Positions 1 to 8,756 of a stretch of DNA of 64,000 nucleotides are shown piece by piece. This stretch comes from Stenotrophomonas indicatrix (GTDB lineage Bacteria > Pseudomonadota > Gammaproteobacteria > Xanthomonadales > Xanthomonadaceae). Position numbers and translations under genes: made by a program. Every line of letters starts with the position of its first letter. Position 1 is the first letter of the stretch. The DNA is taken from assembly GCA_041545745.1 (NCBI GenBank), contig CP168152.1, positions 3,160,001 to 3,224,000 of the forward strand, given 5' to 3'. Under the pieces are notes generated by a model, which was given only the letters and a program-made list of their open reading frames with translations, was not told where the DNA came from and did no database searches.

Positions 1-54
1 TTCACGGCGCAGCTGGGCGGAGACACGGTCGGTTCGATGGAAAGTCTTGGGCAC
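1..54 (-). CDS. rbfA: Ribosome-binding factor A (5' end only)
   Basis: Only the first 18 codons are inside the window; the gene runs off the left edge. The visible start reads MPKTFHRTDRVSAQLRRE, which matches the N-terminus of RbfA, the cold-shock 30S maturation factor that binds near helix 1 of 16S rRNA. I chose the GTG at 54-52 because an AAGAAGAG Shine-Dalgarno stretch lies about 8 bases upstream and no ATG is near. It follows infB by 82 bases, as in the usual nusA-infB-rbfA order, and is probably co-transcribed with it. Identity rests on a short peptide plus context. Confidence 0.85.
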   Translation of the reverse strand, partial: MPKTFHRTDRVSAQLRRE

Positions 55-136
55 GCGGCAGGCTCTTCTTGGGGTTCGTTGTTGCAGTTTACGGGTTGAA
101 ACAGGACCGGCCCGTGAGGGCCGGTCCGTTGCAGCA

Positions 137-2782
137 TTACAGGGTGCGCGGCACTTCGATACGCTCGAAGCACTCGATCTGGTCACCCGGCTTGACATCG
201 TTGTAAGCCTTCACCGCGATACCGCACTCGGTACCGTTGCGGACTTCCTCGACGTTTTCCTTGAAGCGGCGCAGCGATTCCAGCTCGCCTTCGAAGATCA
301 CCACGCTGTCGCGCAGGACGCGGATCGGCTTGTTGCGCTTGACCACACCCTCGATGACCATGCTGCCGGCGACGGCACCCAGCTTGGAGCTGCGGAAGAC
401 GTCGCGGACCTCGGCGATACCGATGATCTCTTCGCGGATCTCCACGCCCAGCAGACCGGAGGCCACCTGCTTCACCTGATCGATCACGTCATAGATGATC
501 GAGAAGTAACGCAGGTCCACGCCGTTGGATTCGATGATGCGACGGGCCGAAGCATCCGCACGCACGTTGAAGCCGATGACGGTGGCCTTCGAAGCGGCGG
601 CCGAATTGGCGTCCGACTCGGTGATGCCGCCCACGCCGGAGTGGATCACGTTGATGCGGATGTCGTCGTTGGACAGCGCCACCAGGGCCTGGCTCAACGC
701 CTGCACCGAACCCTGCACGTCGGCCTTGATGACCAGGTTGAGGACCTGCTGGCCCTCGCCCTTGCCCAGGGTCGCCATGATGTCTTCCATGCGGCTGCCA
801 GCGGTGGCGACCAGGCGCGATTCACGGCGCTTGGTCTCACGCTGCTGGGCAACGTCCTTGGCCAGACGCTCGTCGTCGACGACGACGAAGTCGTCACCGG
901 CTTCCGGCACGCCGGACAGGCCCAGGACCTGCACCGGAATGGACGGGCCAGCGAACTCCGGCTGCTTGCCGGTTTCGTCGAACAGCGCACGCACGCGACC
1001 GTACTGGATGCCGCACACCAGGTAATCGCCCTTCTTCAGGCGGCCCTGCTGCACCAGCACCGTCGCAATCGGGCCACGCCCCTTGTCCAGCGACGATTCG
1101 ATGACCACGCCGTTGGCACGACCCTCGTCGACCGCCTTCAGTTCGAGCAGCTCAGCCTGGACCGAAACAGCTTCCAGCAGATCGTCGATGCCGAGGCCGG
1201 TCTTGGCCGAGATCTCTACCATCTGGGTGTCGCCACCGAAGTCTTCGGCCACGACCTGCTCGGAGAGCAGCTCGTTCTTGACCCGCATCGGGTCGGCGCC
1301 GGACTTGTCGATCTTGTTGATCGCAACGATCAGCGGCACACCCGCCGAACGGGCGTGCTGGATCGCTTCCTTGGTCTGCGGCATGACGCCGTCATCGGCG
1401 GCCACGACCAGCACCACGATGTCGGTCAGCTTGGCACCGCGGGCACGCATCGAGGTGAACGCGGCGTGGCCCGGGGTATCCAGGAAGCTGATGACGCCCT
1501 TCGGCGTTTCAACGTGGTACGCACCGATGTGCTGGGTGATGCCGCCGGCTTCGCCGGTGGCGACCTTGGTGCGACGGATGTAATCCAGCAGCGAGGTCTT
1601 GCCGTGGTCGACGTGGCCCATGATGGTGACCACCGGCGGACGCTGCACGGCCTCGCCCTTGTTCTCACCCGCCGATGCCAACAGCGCGTCTTCGGCGTCG
1701 TTGTCGCTGGCGCGGATCGCCTTGTGACCCAGCTCTTCGGTGACCAGTGCGGCGGTGTCGTGATCGATGGACTGGGTGATGGTGGCCATCACGCCCATCT
1801 TGAACAGCGCCTTCACCACTTCGCCGCCCTTCAGCGCGAGCTTCTGCGCCAGGTCGGCCACGGTGATGGTGTCGCCGATCGCCACTTCACGCACGACCGG
1901 TGCGGTCGGACGTTCGAAGGCGTGCGGGCCGGAGTTGCCACCGCCGCGCGACATGTCGCGACGGCCGGACGTCGGACGGCTGCCCGGGCGACCACGGTTG
2001 TTGCTGTTGTTGCTGTTGCCACGGCGCGCACGATCGGCGGCGGACAGGTGCATCTGACCGGCAAAGCGGTCACCCGGTCCACGCTCGTTGCGCGGCGCGT
2101 TGCGGTTGTTGCGGTCGTCGCTGCGCGGCGGCGCTGCACTACGCGGAGCAGCCGGGGCTGCGGCCGGAGCGCGCGGCGGGCGCGGCGCGGTTTCATCGAT
2201 CGGAGCACGCACCTTGGGCTTGCTGGCAGCCAGGGCCTCGGCAGCCTTGGCGGCAACCGCAGCTTCCTCGGCCGCCTTCTTCTCGGCCTCGGCACGCTCC
2301 TTGGCAGCGACTTCTTCCTCGCGCTTGCGGACGATTTCCTCGTCACGCAGACGGTCCTTCTCGGCCAGCGCCTGCTGCTCGGCGAGGTTGCGTGCGCGCG
2401 ACTCTTCCAGCTTGCGCAGGATGTCGGCACGCTCTTCGTCCGGGGTCATCGCGCGACCACCATCGGCCTTGACGTAGGTGCGCTTCTGGCGCACTTCCAC
2501 GTTCACGGTTGTCTTGCTGCGACCGGAATTGACCGTCACTTCCTGCTGCTTTCGACGGTTGAGGGTGATCTTCTTGGCAGACTGATCGGTCTCTTCCGGG
2601 GCCTGCTCGGGCTTGCCATGCGAGCGACGAAGGAAGCCCAGGAGCTTCACTTTCTCGGAGCTGGTCACGACCTGGTCGGGACCGCTGAACTTCATGCCGG
2701 CACCAGCCAGCTGTTCCAGCAGTTTTTCGACCGGTGTATTGACCAGTTCAGCAAGCTTGCGGATGGTGGTTTGCTGCGACAT
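137..2782 (-). CDS. infB: Translation initiation factor IF-2
   Basis: The product is 881 residues, the usual length of the long gammaproteobacterial form. IF-2 is a cytoplasmic GTPase that places initiator tRNA on the 30S subunit and promotes 50S joining. The N-terminus carries the small IF2-N domain, followed by a charged Ala/Glu/Arg-rich linker (about residues 90-290) that is low-complexity and coiled-coil-like. The G domain begins with the P-loop GHVDHGKT at residues 389-396, followed by the DTPGHAAF switch and NKID. Beta-barrel and C-terminal domains follow. The gene lies between nusA and rbfA. The spacer from nusA is 92 bases and contains a 7-bp hairpin at 2840-2858. Confidence 0.98.
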   Translation of the reverse strand: MSQQTTIRKLAELVNTPVEKLLEQLAGAGMKFSGPDQVVTSSEKVKLLGFLRRSHGKPEQAPEETDQSAKKITLNRRKQQEVTVNSGRSKTTVNVEVRQKRTYVKADGGRAMTPDEERADILRKLEESRARNLAEQQALAEKDRLRDEEIVRKREEEVAAKERAEAEKKAAEEAAVAAKAAEALAASKPKVRAPIDETAPRPPRAPAAAPAAPRSAAPPRSDDRNNRNAPRNERGPGDRFAGQMHLSAADRARRGNSNNSNNRGRPGSRPTSGRRDMSRGGGNSGPHAFERPTAPVVREVAIGDTITVADLAQKLALKGGEVVKALFKMGVMATITQSIDHDTAALVTEELGHKAIRASDNDAEDALLASAGENKGEAVQRPPVVTIMGHVDHGKTSLLDYIRRTKVATGEAGGITQHIGAYHVETPKGVISFLDTPGHAAFTSMRARGAKLTDIVVLVVAADDGVMPQTKEAIQHARSAGVPLIVAINKIDKSGADPMRVKNELLSEQVVAEDFGGDTQMVEISAKTGLGIDDLLEAVSVQAELLELKAVDEGRANGVVIESSLDKGRGPIATVLVQQGRLKKGDYLVCGIQYGRVRALFDETGKQPEFAGPSIPVQVLGLSGVPEAGDDFVVVDDERLAKDVAQQRETKRRESRLVATAGSRMEDIMATLGKGEGQQVLNLVIKADVQGSVQALSQALVALSNDDIRINVIHSGVGGITESDANSAAASKATVIGFNVRADASARRIIESNGVDLRYFSIIYDVIDQVKQVASGLLGVEIREEIIGIAEVRDVFRSSKLGAVAGSMVIEGVVKRNKPIRVLRDSVVIFEGELESLRRFKENVEEVRNGTECGIAVKAYNDVKPGDQIECFERIEVPRTL

Positions 2783-2839
2783 TCGGATCCTATGATCTTG
2801 TGGGCGCCCCCCCGCATCTGGAGGTGGCGCGGATTCTAC

Positions 2840-2858
2840 GCCCTGATCGGCTCAGGGC
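2840..2858 (-). other. Small hairpin in the nusA-infB spacer
   Basis: A perfect inverted repeat, GCCCTGA and TCAGGGC, separated by five bases, lies in the 92-base spacer between nusA and infB. There is no U-run behind it, so it is unlikely to be a full terminator. It may act as a processing or attenuation site within the operon transcript; function is inferred only. Confidence 0.35.
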
Positions 2859-2874
2859 CCTGTTCATTGCCGGC

Positions 2875-4386
2875 TCATTCGCCGCGTTCCAGTCGGGCGA
2901 TTTCCTCGGCACGCGCGGCCAGGATCAGCGCCGCGGCGCGCTCCTGGTCCAGCCCTTCGATGCCGAAGTCCATGACCTCGTCGGCGGCCAGGTCGGACAA
3001 GTCCTCGCTGGTACGCACGCCGTGGCCGGCCAACGCATATGCGGTGGCTTCGTCCATGCCCTTCAGGGACAGCAGATCCTGCGCCGGCTGGCCGTCCTCC
3101 AGGCCTTCCTCGACTGCCAGGGCCTCATTGAGCAGCGCATCGCGGGCACGTGCGCGCAGCTCTTCGACGATGTCTTCGTCGAAACCTTCCACGGCCAGCA
3201 GTTCGCCAACCGGTACGTATGCAATTTCCTCGACCGTGCCGAAGCCTTCGCTGACCAGGATGCCAGCGATTTCCTCGTCCACTTCCAGCTTGTCCATGAA
3301 CAGCTGGCGGGCCGACGCCTGTTCGGCTTCCGACTTGGCGGTCACCTGGTCCTGGGTCATCACGTTGAGCTGCCAGCCGGTCAGGCGGCTGGCCAGGCGC
3401 ACGTTCTGGCCGCCCTTGCCGATCGCCTGGGCCAGGCGGTCTTCAGCAACGGCCAGGTCCATCGAATGCTTGTCTTCATCGACGATGATCGACTGCACTT
3501 CGGCCGGCGCCATCGCATTGATGACGAAGTTGGCCGGGTTCTCGTTCCACAGGACGATGTCCACGCGCTCGCCATTGAGCTCGTTGGACACGGCCTGTAC
3601 GCGCGAACCACGCATGCCGATGCAGGCGCCGATCGGATCGGTGCGCTGGTCGTGGGCGAGCACGGCGATCTTGGCGCGGTCGCCCGGATCGCGGGCACAG
3701 GCCTTGATTTCCACCAGGCCCTGGCCGACTTCCGGCACTTCCAGCTTGAACAGCTCGATCATGAATTCCGGGGCGGCGCGGCTGATGAACAGCTGCGGGC
3801 CACGCGGCTCCGAACGCACTTCGGCCAGGTAACCGCGGACGCGGTCGCCGGCACGCAGGACATCACGCGGAATGCCCTTGTCCTTCGGAATGAAACCCTC
3901 GGCGTTGCCGCCAAGGTCGACATAGATGTTGCCGCGCTCGGCGCGCTTGACCACGCCGGTGATCAGCTCACCCACACGGTCGGCCCACGCATCGACCACC
4001 TGCTGGCGCTCGGCTTCACGCACGCGCTGCACGATCACCTGCTTGGCGGCCTGGGCGGCGATGCGACCGAAGTCGGGGTTCTCGATCTGCTCTTCGATGT
4101 AATCGCCGACGTCCACGCCTTCGGCTTCGTCGATCGCGTCCATCAGGCGGATCTGACGATCCGGCGATTCCATCACCACGTCATCGGCCACCACTTCCCA
4201 GCGGCGGTAGGTTTCGTAGTTGCCATCCTTGTGGTCGATGACCACGCGGGTCAGCACTTCCTCGTCGGGATAGCGCTTCTTCGCTGCCGAGGCCAGGGCG
4301 GCCTCGATGGCATCGAAGATCACTTCACGCGGCACGCCCTTCTCGTTGGCGACCGCGTCCACTACCAGCAACAGTTCCTTGCTCAT
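2875..4386 (-). CDS. nusA: Transcription termination/antitermination factor NusA
   Basis: The product is 503 residues, the normal length for the long proteobacterial NusA. It binds RNA polymerase and controls pausing, termination and antitermination. The start is the ATG at 4386 (MSKELLLVVDAVANEKG); the reading frame stays open further upstream, but that stretch overlaps rimP. An N-terminal polymerase-binding domain is followed by an S1 domain (about residues 130-200, with GVVKRAERGNIYVDLGG) and two KH domains (about 230-345, with IGACIGMRG and IGKGGQNVRLA). Two acidic helix-hairpin-helix repeats follow at about 360-495. It starts 4 bases after the rimP stop, indicating tight coupling. Confidence 0.98.
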   Translation of the reverse strand: MSKELLLVVDAVANEKGVPREVIFDAIEAALASAAKKRYPDEEVLTRVVIDHKDGNYETYRRWEVVADDVVMESPDRQIRLMDAIDEAEGVDVGDYIEEQIENPDFGRIAAQAAKQVIVQRVREAERQQVVDAWADRVGELITGVVKRAERGNIYVDLGGNAEGFIPKDKGIPRDVLRAGDRVRGYLAEVRSEPRGPQLFISRAAPEFMIELFKLEVPEVGQGLVEIKACARDPGDRAKIAVLAHDQRTDPIGACIGMRGSRVQAVSNELNGERVDIVLWNENPANFVINAMAPAEVQSIIVDEDKHSMDLAVAEDRLAQAIGKGGQNVRLASRLTGWQLNVMTQDQVTAKSEAEQASARQLFMDKLEVDEEIAGILVSEGFGTVEEIAYVPVGELLAVEGFDEDIVEELRARARDALLNEALAVEEGLEDGQPAQDLLSLKGMDEATAYALAGHGVRTSEDLSDLAADEVMDFGIEGLDQERAAALILAARAEEIARLERGE

Positions 4387-4390
4387 TGGC

Positions 4391-5330
<940 letters not shown>

Positions 5331-5371
5331 CCCCAAAGAAAAACGCCCCCGAAGCAGAGCTTCGAAGGCGC
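5331..5371 (-). terminator. Rho-independent terminator after initiator tRNA
   Basis: Read on the minus strand, a GC-rich stem (CGCCTTCGAAGC paired with GCTTCGGGGGCG, loop TCT, one mismatch) is followed directly by TTTTTCTTT. It starts about 11 bases after the CCA end of the proximal tRNA gene, which is the expected place for the end of the tRNA transcript. Confidence 0.8.
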
Positions 5372-5381
5372 ATTCTTTACT

Positions 5382-5458
5382 TGGTAGCGGGGGCAGGATT
5401 TGAACCTGCGACCTTCGGGTTATGAGCCCGACGAGCTGCCAGACTGCTCCACCCCGCA
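5382..5458 (-). tRNA. Initiator tRNA-Met (CAT), copy 2
   Basis: This 77-base gene has an encoded CCA end. The anticodon loop is CTCATAA, with the three consecutive G-C pairs (GGG/CCC) in the anticodon stem that are the hallmark of initiator tRNA. The first acceptor pair is unpaired, also an initiator feature, but here both bases are T (U1-U72 in the RNA) instead of the C1-A72 known from E. coli. It is identical in sequence to the copy at 5543-5619 and is followed by a terminator. Confidence 0.97.
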
Positions 5459-5542
5459 TCAGAAGCGGAATTATGAGGGATAACTTCAAAACCTGCAAGC
5501 TTTTCCTCATTCATCGAATTGGTTGGCGCCGATTCGATGTGT

Positions 5543-5619
5543 TGGTAGCGGGGGCAGGATTTGAACCTGCGACCTTCGGGTTATGAGCCCGACGAGCTGC
5601 CAGACTGCTCCACCCCGCA
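5543..5619 (-). tRNA. Initiator tRNA-Met (CAT), copy 1
   Basis: This 77-base gene is identical to the copy 84 bases downstream. It carries the GGG/CCC anticodon stem and CAT anticodon of formyl-methionine initiator tRNA, an encoded CCA, and a U1-U72 mismatch. It lies about 95 bases downstream of a strong sigma-70-like promoter, and both copies are probably made as one precursor. Their position just before rimP-nusA-infB links initiator tRNA supply to IF-2 production. Confidence 0.97.
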
Positions 5620-5714
5620 CCGGAAGTGTTTGAACCGCTGCCTCCACTCTGGCGAGGGAGGCGCTCCGCAACGATGTTCTGGCTGAACCGCTGCAGTGAC
5701 AACTCAAGCTGCGT

Positions 5715-5745
5715 ATATTACACGAATCGCGCAGCTTTGTGTCAA
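5715..5745 (-). promoter_or_regulatory. Promoter for the initiator tRNA pair
   Basis: On the minus strand a perfect TTGACA (5745-5740) is followed after 19 bases by TAATAT (5720-5715); TGTAAT would give 17-base spacing. This is the best sigma-70 promoter match I saw in the window and fits a stable-RNA gene. An inverted repeat, AAGCTGCG/CGCAGCTT at 5706-5713 and 5730-5737, brackets the -10 element. Confidence 0.7.
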
Positions 5746-5748
5746 CTT

Positions 5749-7212
5749 TTATGCAAGATGCGCAAATGCCTGCTGGCACCAGACCATGATCGGGTTCCAG
5801 GCCAGGCCCAGCGCCAGCAACGCCAATGCGTTCACGCCCAGCACCACACCCAGCACGCGGTCCTTGCTGCGCGGCATGGCCTCGCCCACCGGCTCATCGA
5901 AGTACATGACCTTGATGACACGCAGGTAGTAGAAGCAGCCGACCACGGCGCACAGCACGCCCAGGATCGCCAGCCACAGCAGGCCGCCGTTGATGGCTGC
6001 GCCGAGCACGGCCAGCTTGGTCCAGAAACCGAGGAACGGCGGGATGCCTGCCAGCGACGCCATGATGCACAGCACCAGGCCGGCCATCCACGGGTTGCGG
6101 GCATTCAGGCCCTTGAAATCCTCGATGTTCTCCGCCTCGAAGCCAGCACGCGACAGCGCGATGATCGCGCCGAAGGCCGCGGTCGACATGATGGCGTAGG
6201 CCAGAGCGTAGAACAGCGCAGCCGCATAACCCTGCGAACCGCCACCGGCGATGCCCATCAGCAGGAAGCCGATGTGCGACACGGTGGAGAACGCCAGCAT
6301 GCGCTTGAGGTTGCTCTGTGCGATGGCCATCAGGTTGCCGATCACCAGCGACAACGCGGCCAGGCCTGCAATCATCAGCTGCAGTTCGGTCGACAGCGGG
6401 CCCACGCCCATTTCCAGCAGGCGATAGGCCATGCCAAAGGCAGCCAGCTTCGGTGCCGAGCTGATGAACAGCGCGATCGGTGCCGGAGCACCCTGGTACA
6501 CGTCCGGCAGCCACATGTGGAACGGTGCGGCACCCAGCTTGAAGGCAACACCGGCAATCATGAATACCGCGCCGGTGATCAGCAGCACGCGCTCTTCCGA
6601 GTGCGGGATGGCGGCCTGGATGGCATCCAGGTGCAGGCTGCCGGTGGCGCCGTAGATCAGCGACATGCCGTACAGCAGCAGGCCCGAAGCAAGCGAGCCG
6701 AGGACGATGTACTTCATCGCCGCTTCCGAGGCCAGGCCGCTTTCGCGGTTGCTGGCAACCAGTGCGTAGGAGCACAGGGCCAGCAGTTCCAGGCCCAGGT
6801 ACACCATCAGCAGGCTGCCGGCGGAGACCAGGATCATCATGCCGGCGGTGCCGAACAGGATCAGCACCGGAATCTCACCCTGGAACAGCTTGCGCTCGCG
6901 CAGGTAGCCCCAGCCGTAGATCAGGGTCAGGCCGCTGAGCAGCACGATCCCGGTCTTCATCACGTCCGCGGCGGTATCGCGCACGAACATGCCATGGAAG
7001 ACCTCCCCCTGCCCGCCCACGCCGGTGGCCAGCATGAACAGCACTACGGCCAGTGCGGCGACCGAGAACAGGTGGGTGACGATCTTGTTCCGTTCGCTGA
7101 CGAACAGGTCGAGGATCATCAGGGCGAAGGCGCTGCCGATCAGCACCAGCTCGGGAGCGAGCGGTGGCAGGTCAGCGGCGGTCAGTGGCAGCAGCGGCGA
7201 GGTGGTCATCAT
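5749..7212 (-). CDS. nuoN: NADH-quinone oxidoreductase subunit N
   Basis: The product is 487 residues and almost wholly membrane helices (about 14). NuoN is one of three antiporter-like proton-pumping subunits in the membrane arm of complex I. The proton-antiporter core is recognisable, with conserved membrane Glu/Lys residues in segments such as YLGLELLALCSYALVA and GVAFKLGAAPFHMWLPDVY. The start is one of two consecutive ATGs at 7212 and 7209; an AGGA lies just upstream. It is the last gene of the nuo operon. I see no clear terminator before the tRNA promoter that begins at its stop codon. Confidence 0.97.
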   Translation of the reverse strand: MMTTSPLLPLTAADLPPLAPELVLIGSAFALMILDLFVSERNKIVTHLFSVAALAVVLFMLATGVGGQGEVFHGMFVRDTAADVMKTGIVLLSGLTLIYGWGYLRERKLFQGEIPVLILFGTAGMMILVSAGSLLMVYLGLELLALCSYALVASNRESGLASEAAMKYIVLGSLASGLLLYGMSLIYGATGSLHLDAIQAAIPHSEERVLLITGAVFMIAGVAFKLGAAPFHMWLPDVYQGAPAPIALFISSAPKLAAFGMAYRLLEMGVGPLSTELQLMIAGLAALSLVIGNLMAIAQSNLKRMLAFSTVSHIGFLLMGIAGGGSQGYAAALFYALAYAIMSTAAFGAIIALSRAGFEAENIEDFKGLNARNPWMAGLVLCIMASLAGIPPFLGFWTKLAVLGAAINGGLLWLAILGVLCAVVGCFYYLRVIKVMYFDEPVGEAMPRSKDRVLGVVLGVNALALLALGLAWNPIMVWCQQAFAHLA

Positions 7213-7224
7213 CAAATCCTGGAA

Positions 7225-8733
7225 TTACAGCAACTTGCTGGATGCGATCTGCATCGCCAGCTTTGCGATCGAGGGCTCCATCAGGTCGGTCAGCGGCTTG
7301 GGGTAGATGCCCAGGGCCAGCACGCCAATGGCGAACACGCCCAGCACCAGCCATTCGCGGCCGTTGATGTCCTTCAGTTCGGCTACGTGGCTGTTGGCCA
7401 CCTCGCCGAAGAAGACGCGCTTGTACAGCCACAGGGTGTAAGCCGCGCCGATGATCAGGGTGGTGGCTGCGCCCAGGGCAATCCACGGGTTCCGCTGGAA
7501 CGCCGCGAGGATGACCATGAACTCGCCGACGAAACCGCTGGTACCCGGCAGGCCCGCATTGGCCATGAAGAACAGCATGGCGAAGGTGGCGAACCAGGGC
7601 ATCACGTTGACCACGCCGCCGTAATCGGCGATGCGGCGGCTGTGCATGCGGTCGTACAGCACACCGACGCAGGAGAACATCGCGCCGGACACGAAGCCGT
7701 GCGAGATCATCTGCACCATGGCGCCCTGCAGGCCCAGGCGGGCCGCATCGACGTTGCCGGCTTCACGCACCAGCCACAGGGCGATGAAGGTGCCCAGGGT
7801 GACGAAGCCCATGTGCGCGATCGACGAATAGGCGATCAGCTTCTTCATGTCGTCCTGCACCAGGGCCACCAGGCCGACGTAGATCACCGCGATCAGCGAC
7901 AGTGCGATGACCAGCCATGCCCACTCCTGCGATGCATCAGGGACGATCGGCAGGTTGAAGCGCAGGAAGCCGTAGCCACCGATCTTCAGCGCGATGGCGG
8001 CCAGGATCACCGAACCGGCGGTCGGCGCTTCCACGTGCGCGTCCGGCAGCCAGGTGTGCACCGGGAACATCGGCACCTTGACCGCGAACGCGATCAGGAA
8101 GGCGAAGAAGATCCAGGTCTGTTCCTTGCCCGACAGCTGCAGTGCATAGAGGTCGGCCAGCTGGAAGCTGCCGCCCTTCATGTACAGGTAGATCAGCGCC
8201 ACCAGCATCAGCACCGAGCCGAGGAAGGTGTACAGGAAGAACTTCAGCGCGGCGTAGATGCGGCGCGGGCCGCCCCAGACACCGATGATCAGGAACATCG
8301 GGATCAGCATCGCCTCGAAGAACACGTAGAACAGCATCGCGTCCGTGGCCGAGAAGATACCGACGGTGACACCTTCCAGGATCAGGAAGGCAGCCACGTA
8401 CTGGTTCACGCGCTTGTCGATCGCGCTCCAGGCACCGATCAGGGCGAGCACGCTGACCAGCGTGGTCAGCAGGATCAGCGCTACGGCGATGCCGTCCACG
8501 CCCAGGTTGTAGCCGATGTTGTAGGTCGGGATCCAGGCATGGGTCTCGACGAACTGCAGCGCGTCGATGCCCGGGTTGTAGCCGCCCAGCAGCGAGAGGC
8601 TCGCCACGAAGGTCAGCACCGCGACGCCCAACGACGCCCAACGGGCGGTCTGCGCATCACGGATCGCAAGGATCAGGGCACCGCCGAGGATCGGCAGCCA
8701 GATGAGGACACTGAGTAGAGGCCAGTTCGACAC
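7225..8733 (-). CDS. nuoM: NADH-quinone oxidoreductase subunit M
   Basis: The product is 502 residues with about 14 predicted membrane helices. It is the second antiporter-like subunit of complex I, with conserved segments FFEAMLIPMFLIIG and AVKVPMFPVHTWLPDAHVEAPT. The likely start is a GTG at 8733 (MSNWPLLSVLIW), because the coding frame begins there right after the nuoL stop. It lies 23 bases after nuoL and 12 bases before nuoN, consistent with one transcript and coordinated assembly of the distal membrane arm. Confidence 0.97.
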   Translation of the reverse strand: MSNWPLLSVLIWLPILGGALILAIRDAQTARWASLGVAVLTFVASLSLLGGYNPGIDALQFVETHAWIPTYNIGYNLGVDGIAVALILLTTLVSVLALIGAWSAIDKRVNQYVAAFLILEGVTVGIFSATDAMLFYVFFEAMLIPMFLIIGVWGGPRRIYAALKFFLYTFLGSVLMLVALIYLYMKGGSFQLADLYALQLSGKEQTWIFFAFLIAFAVKVPMFPVHTWLPDAHVEAPTAGSVILAAIALKIGGYGFLRFNLPIVPDASQEWAWLVIALSLIAVIYVGLVALVQDDMKKLIAYSSIAHMGFVTLGTFIALWLVREAGNVDAARLGLQGAMVQMISHGFVSGAMFSCVGVLYDRMHSRRIADYGGVVNVMPWFATFAMLFFMANAGLPGTSGFVGEFMVILAAFQRNPWIALGAATTLIIGAAYTLWLYKRVFFGEVANSHVAELKDINGREWLVLGVFAIGVLALGIYPKPLTDLMEPSIAKLAMQIASSKLL

Positions 8734-8756
8734 GTCTTCTTATTCCGTACAGGTCA

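Noticed and set aside
47..3832. A 1261-codon plus-strand open frame opposite infB and nusA
   Set aside because: Shadow of two essential genes; no domain and biased composition.
5626..8718. A 1030-codon plus-strand open frame opposite nuoN and nuoM
   Set aside because: No recognisable motifs, extreme His/Gln content, and it mirrors well-conserved complex I genes on the other strand.
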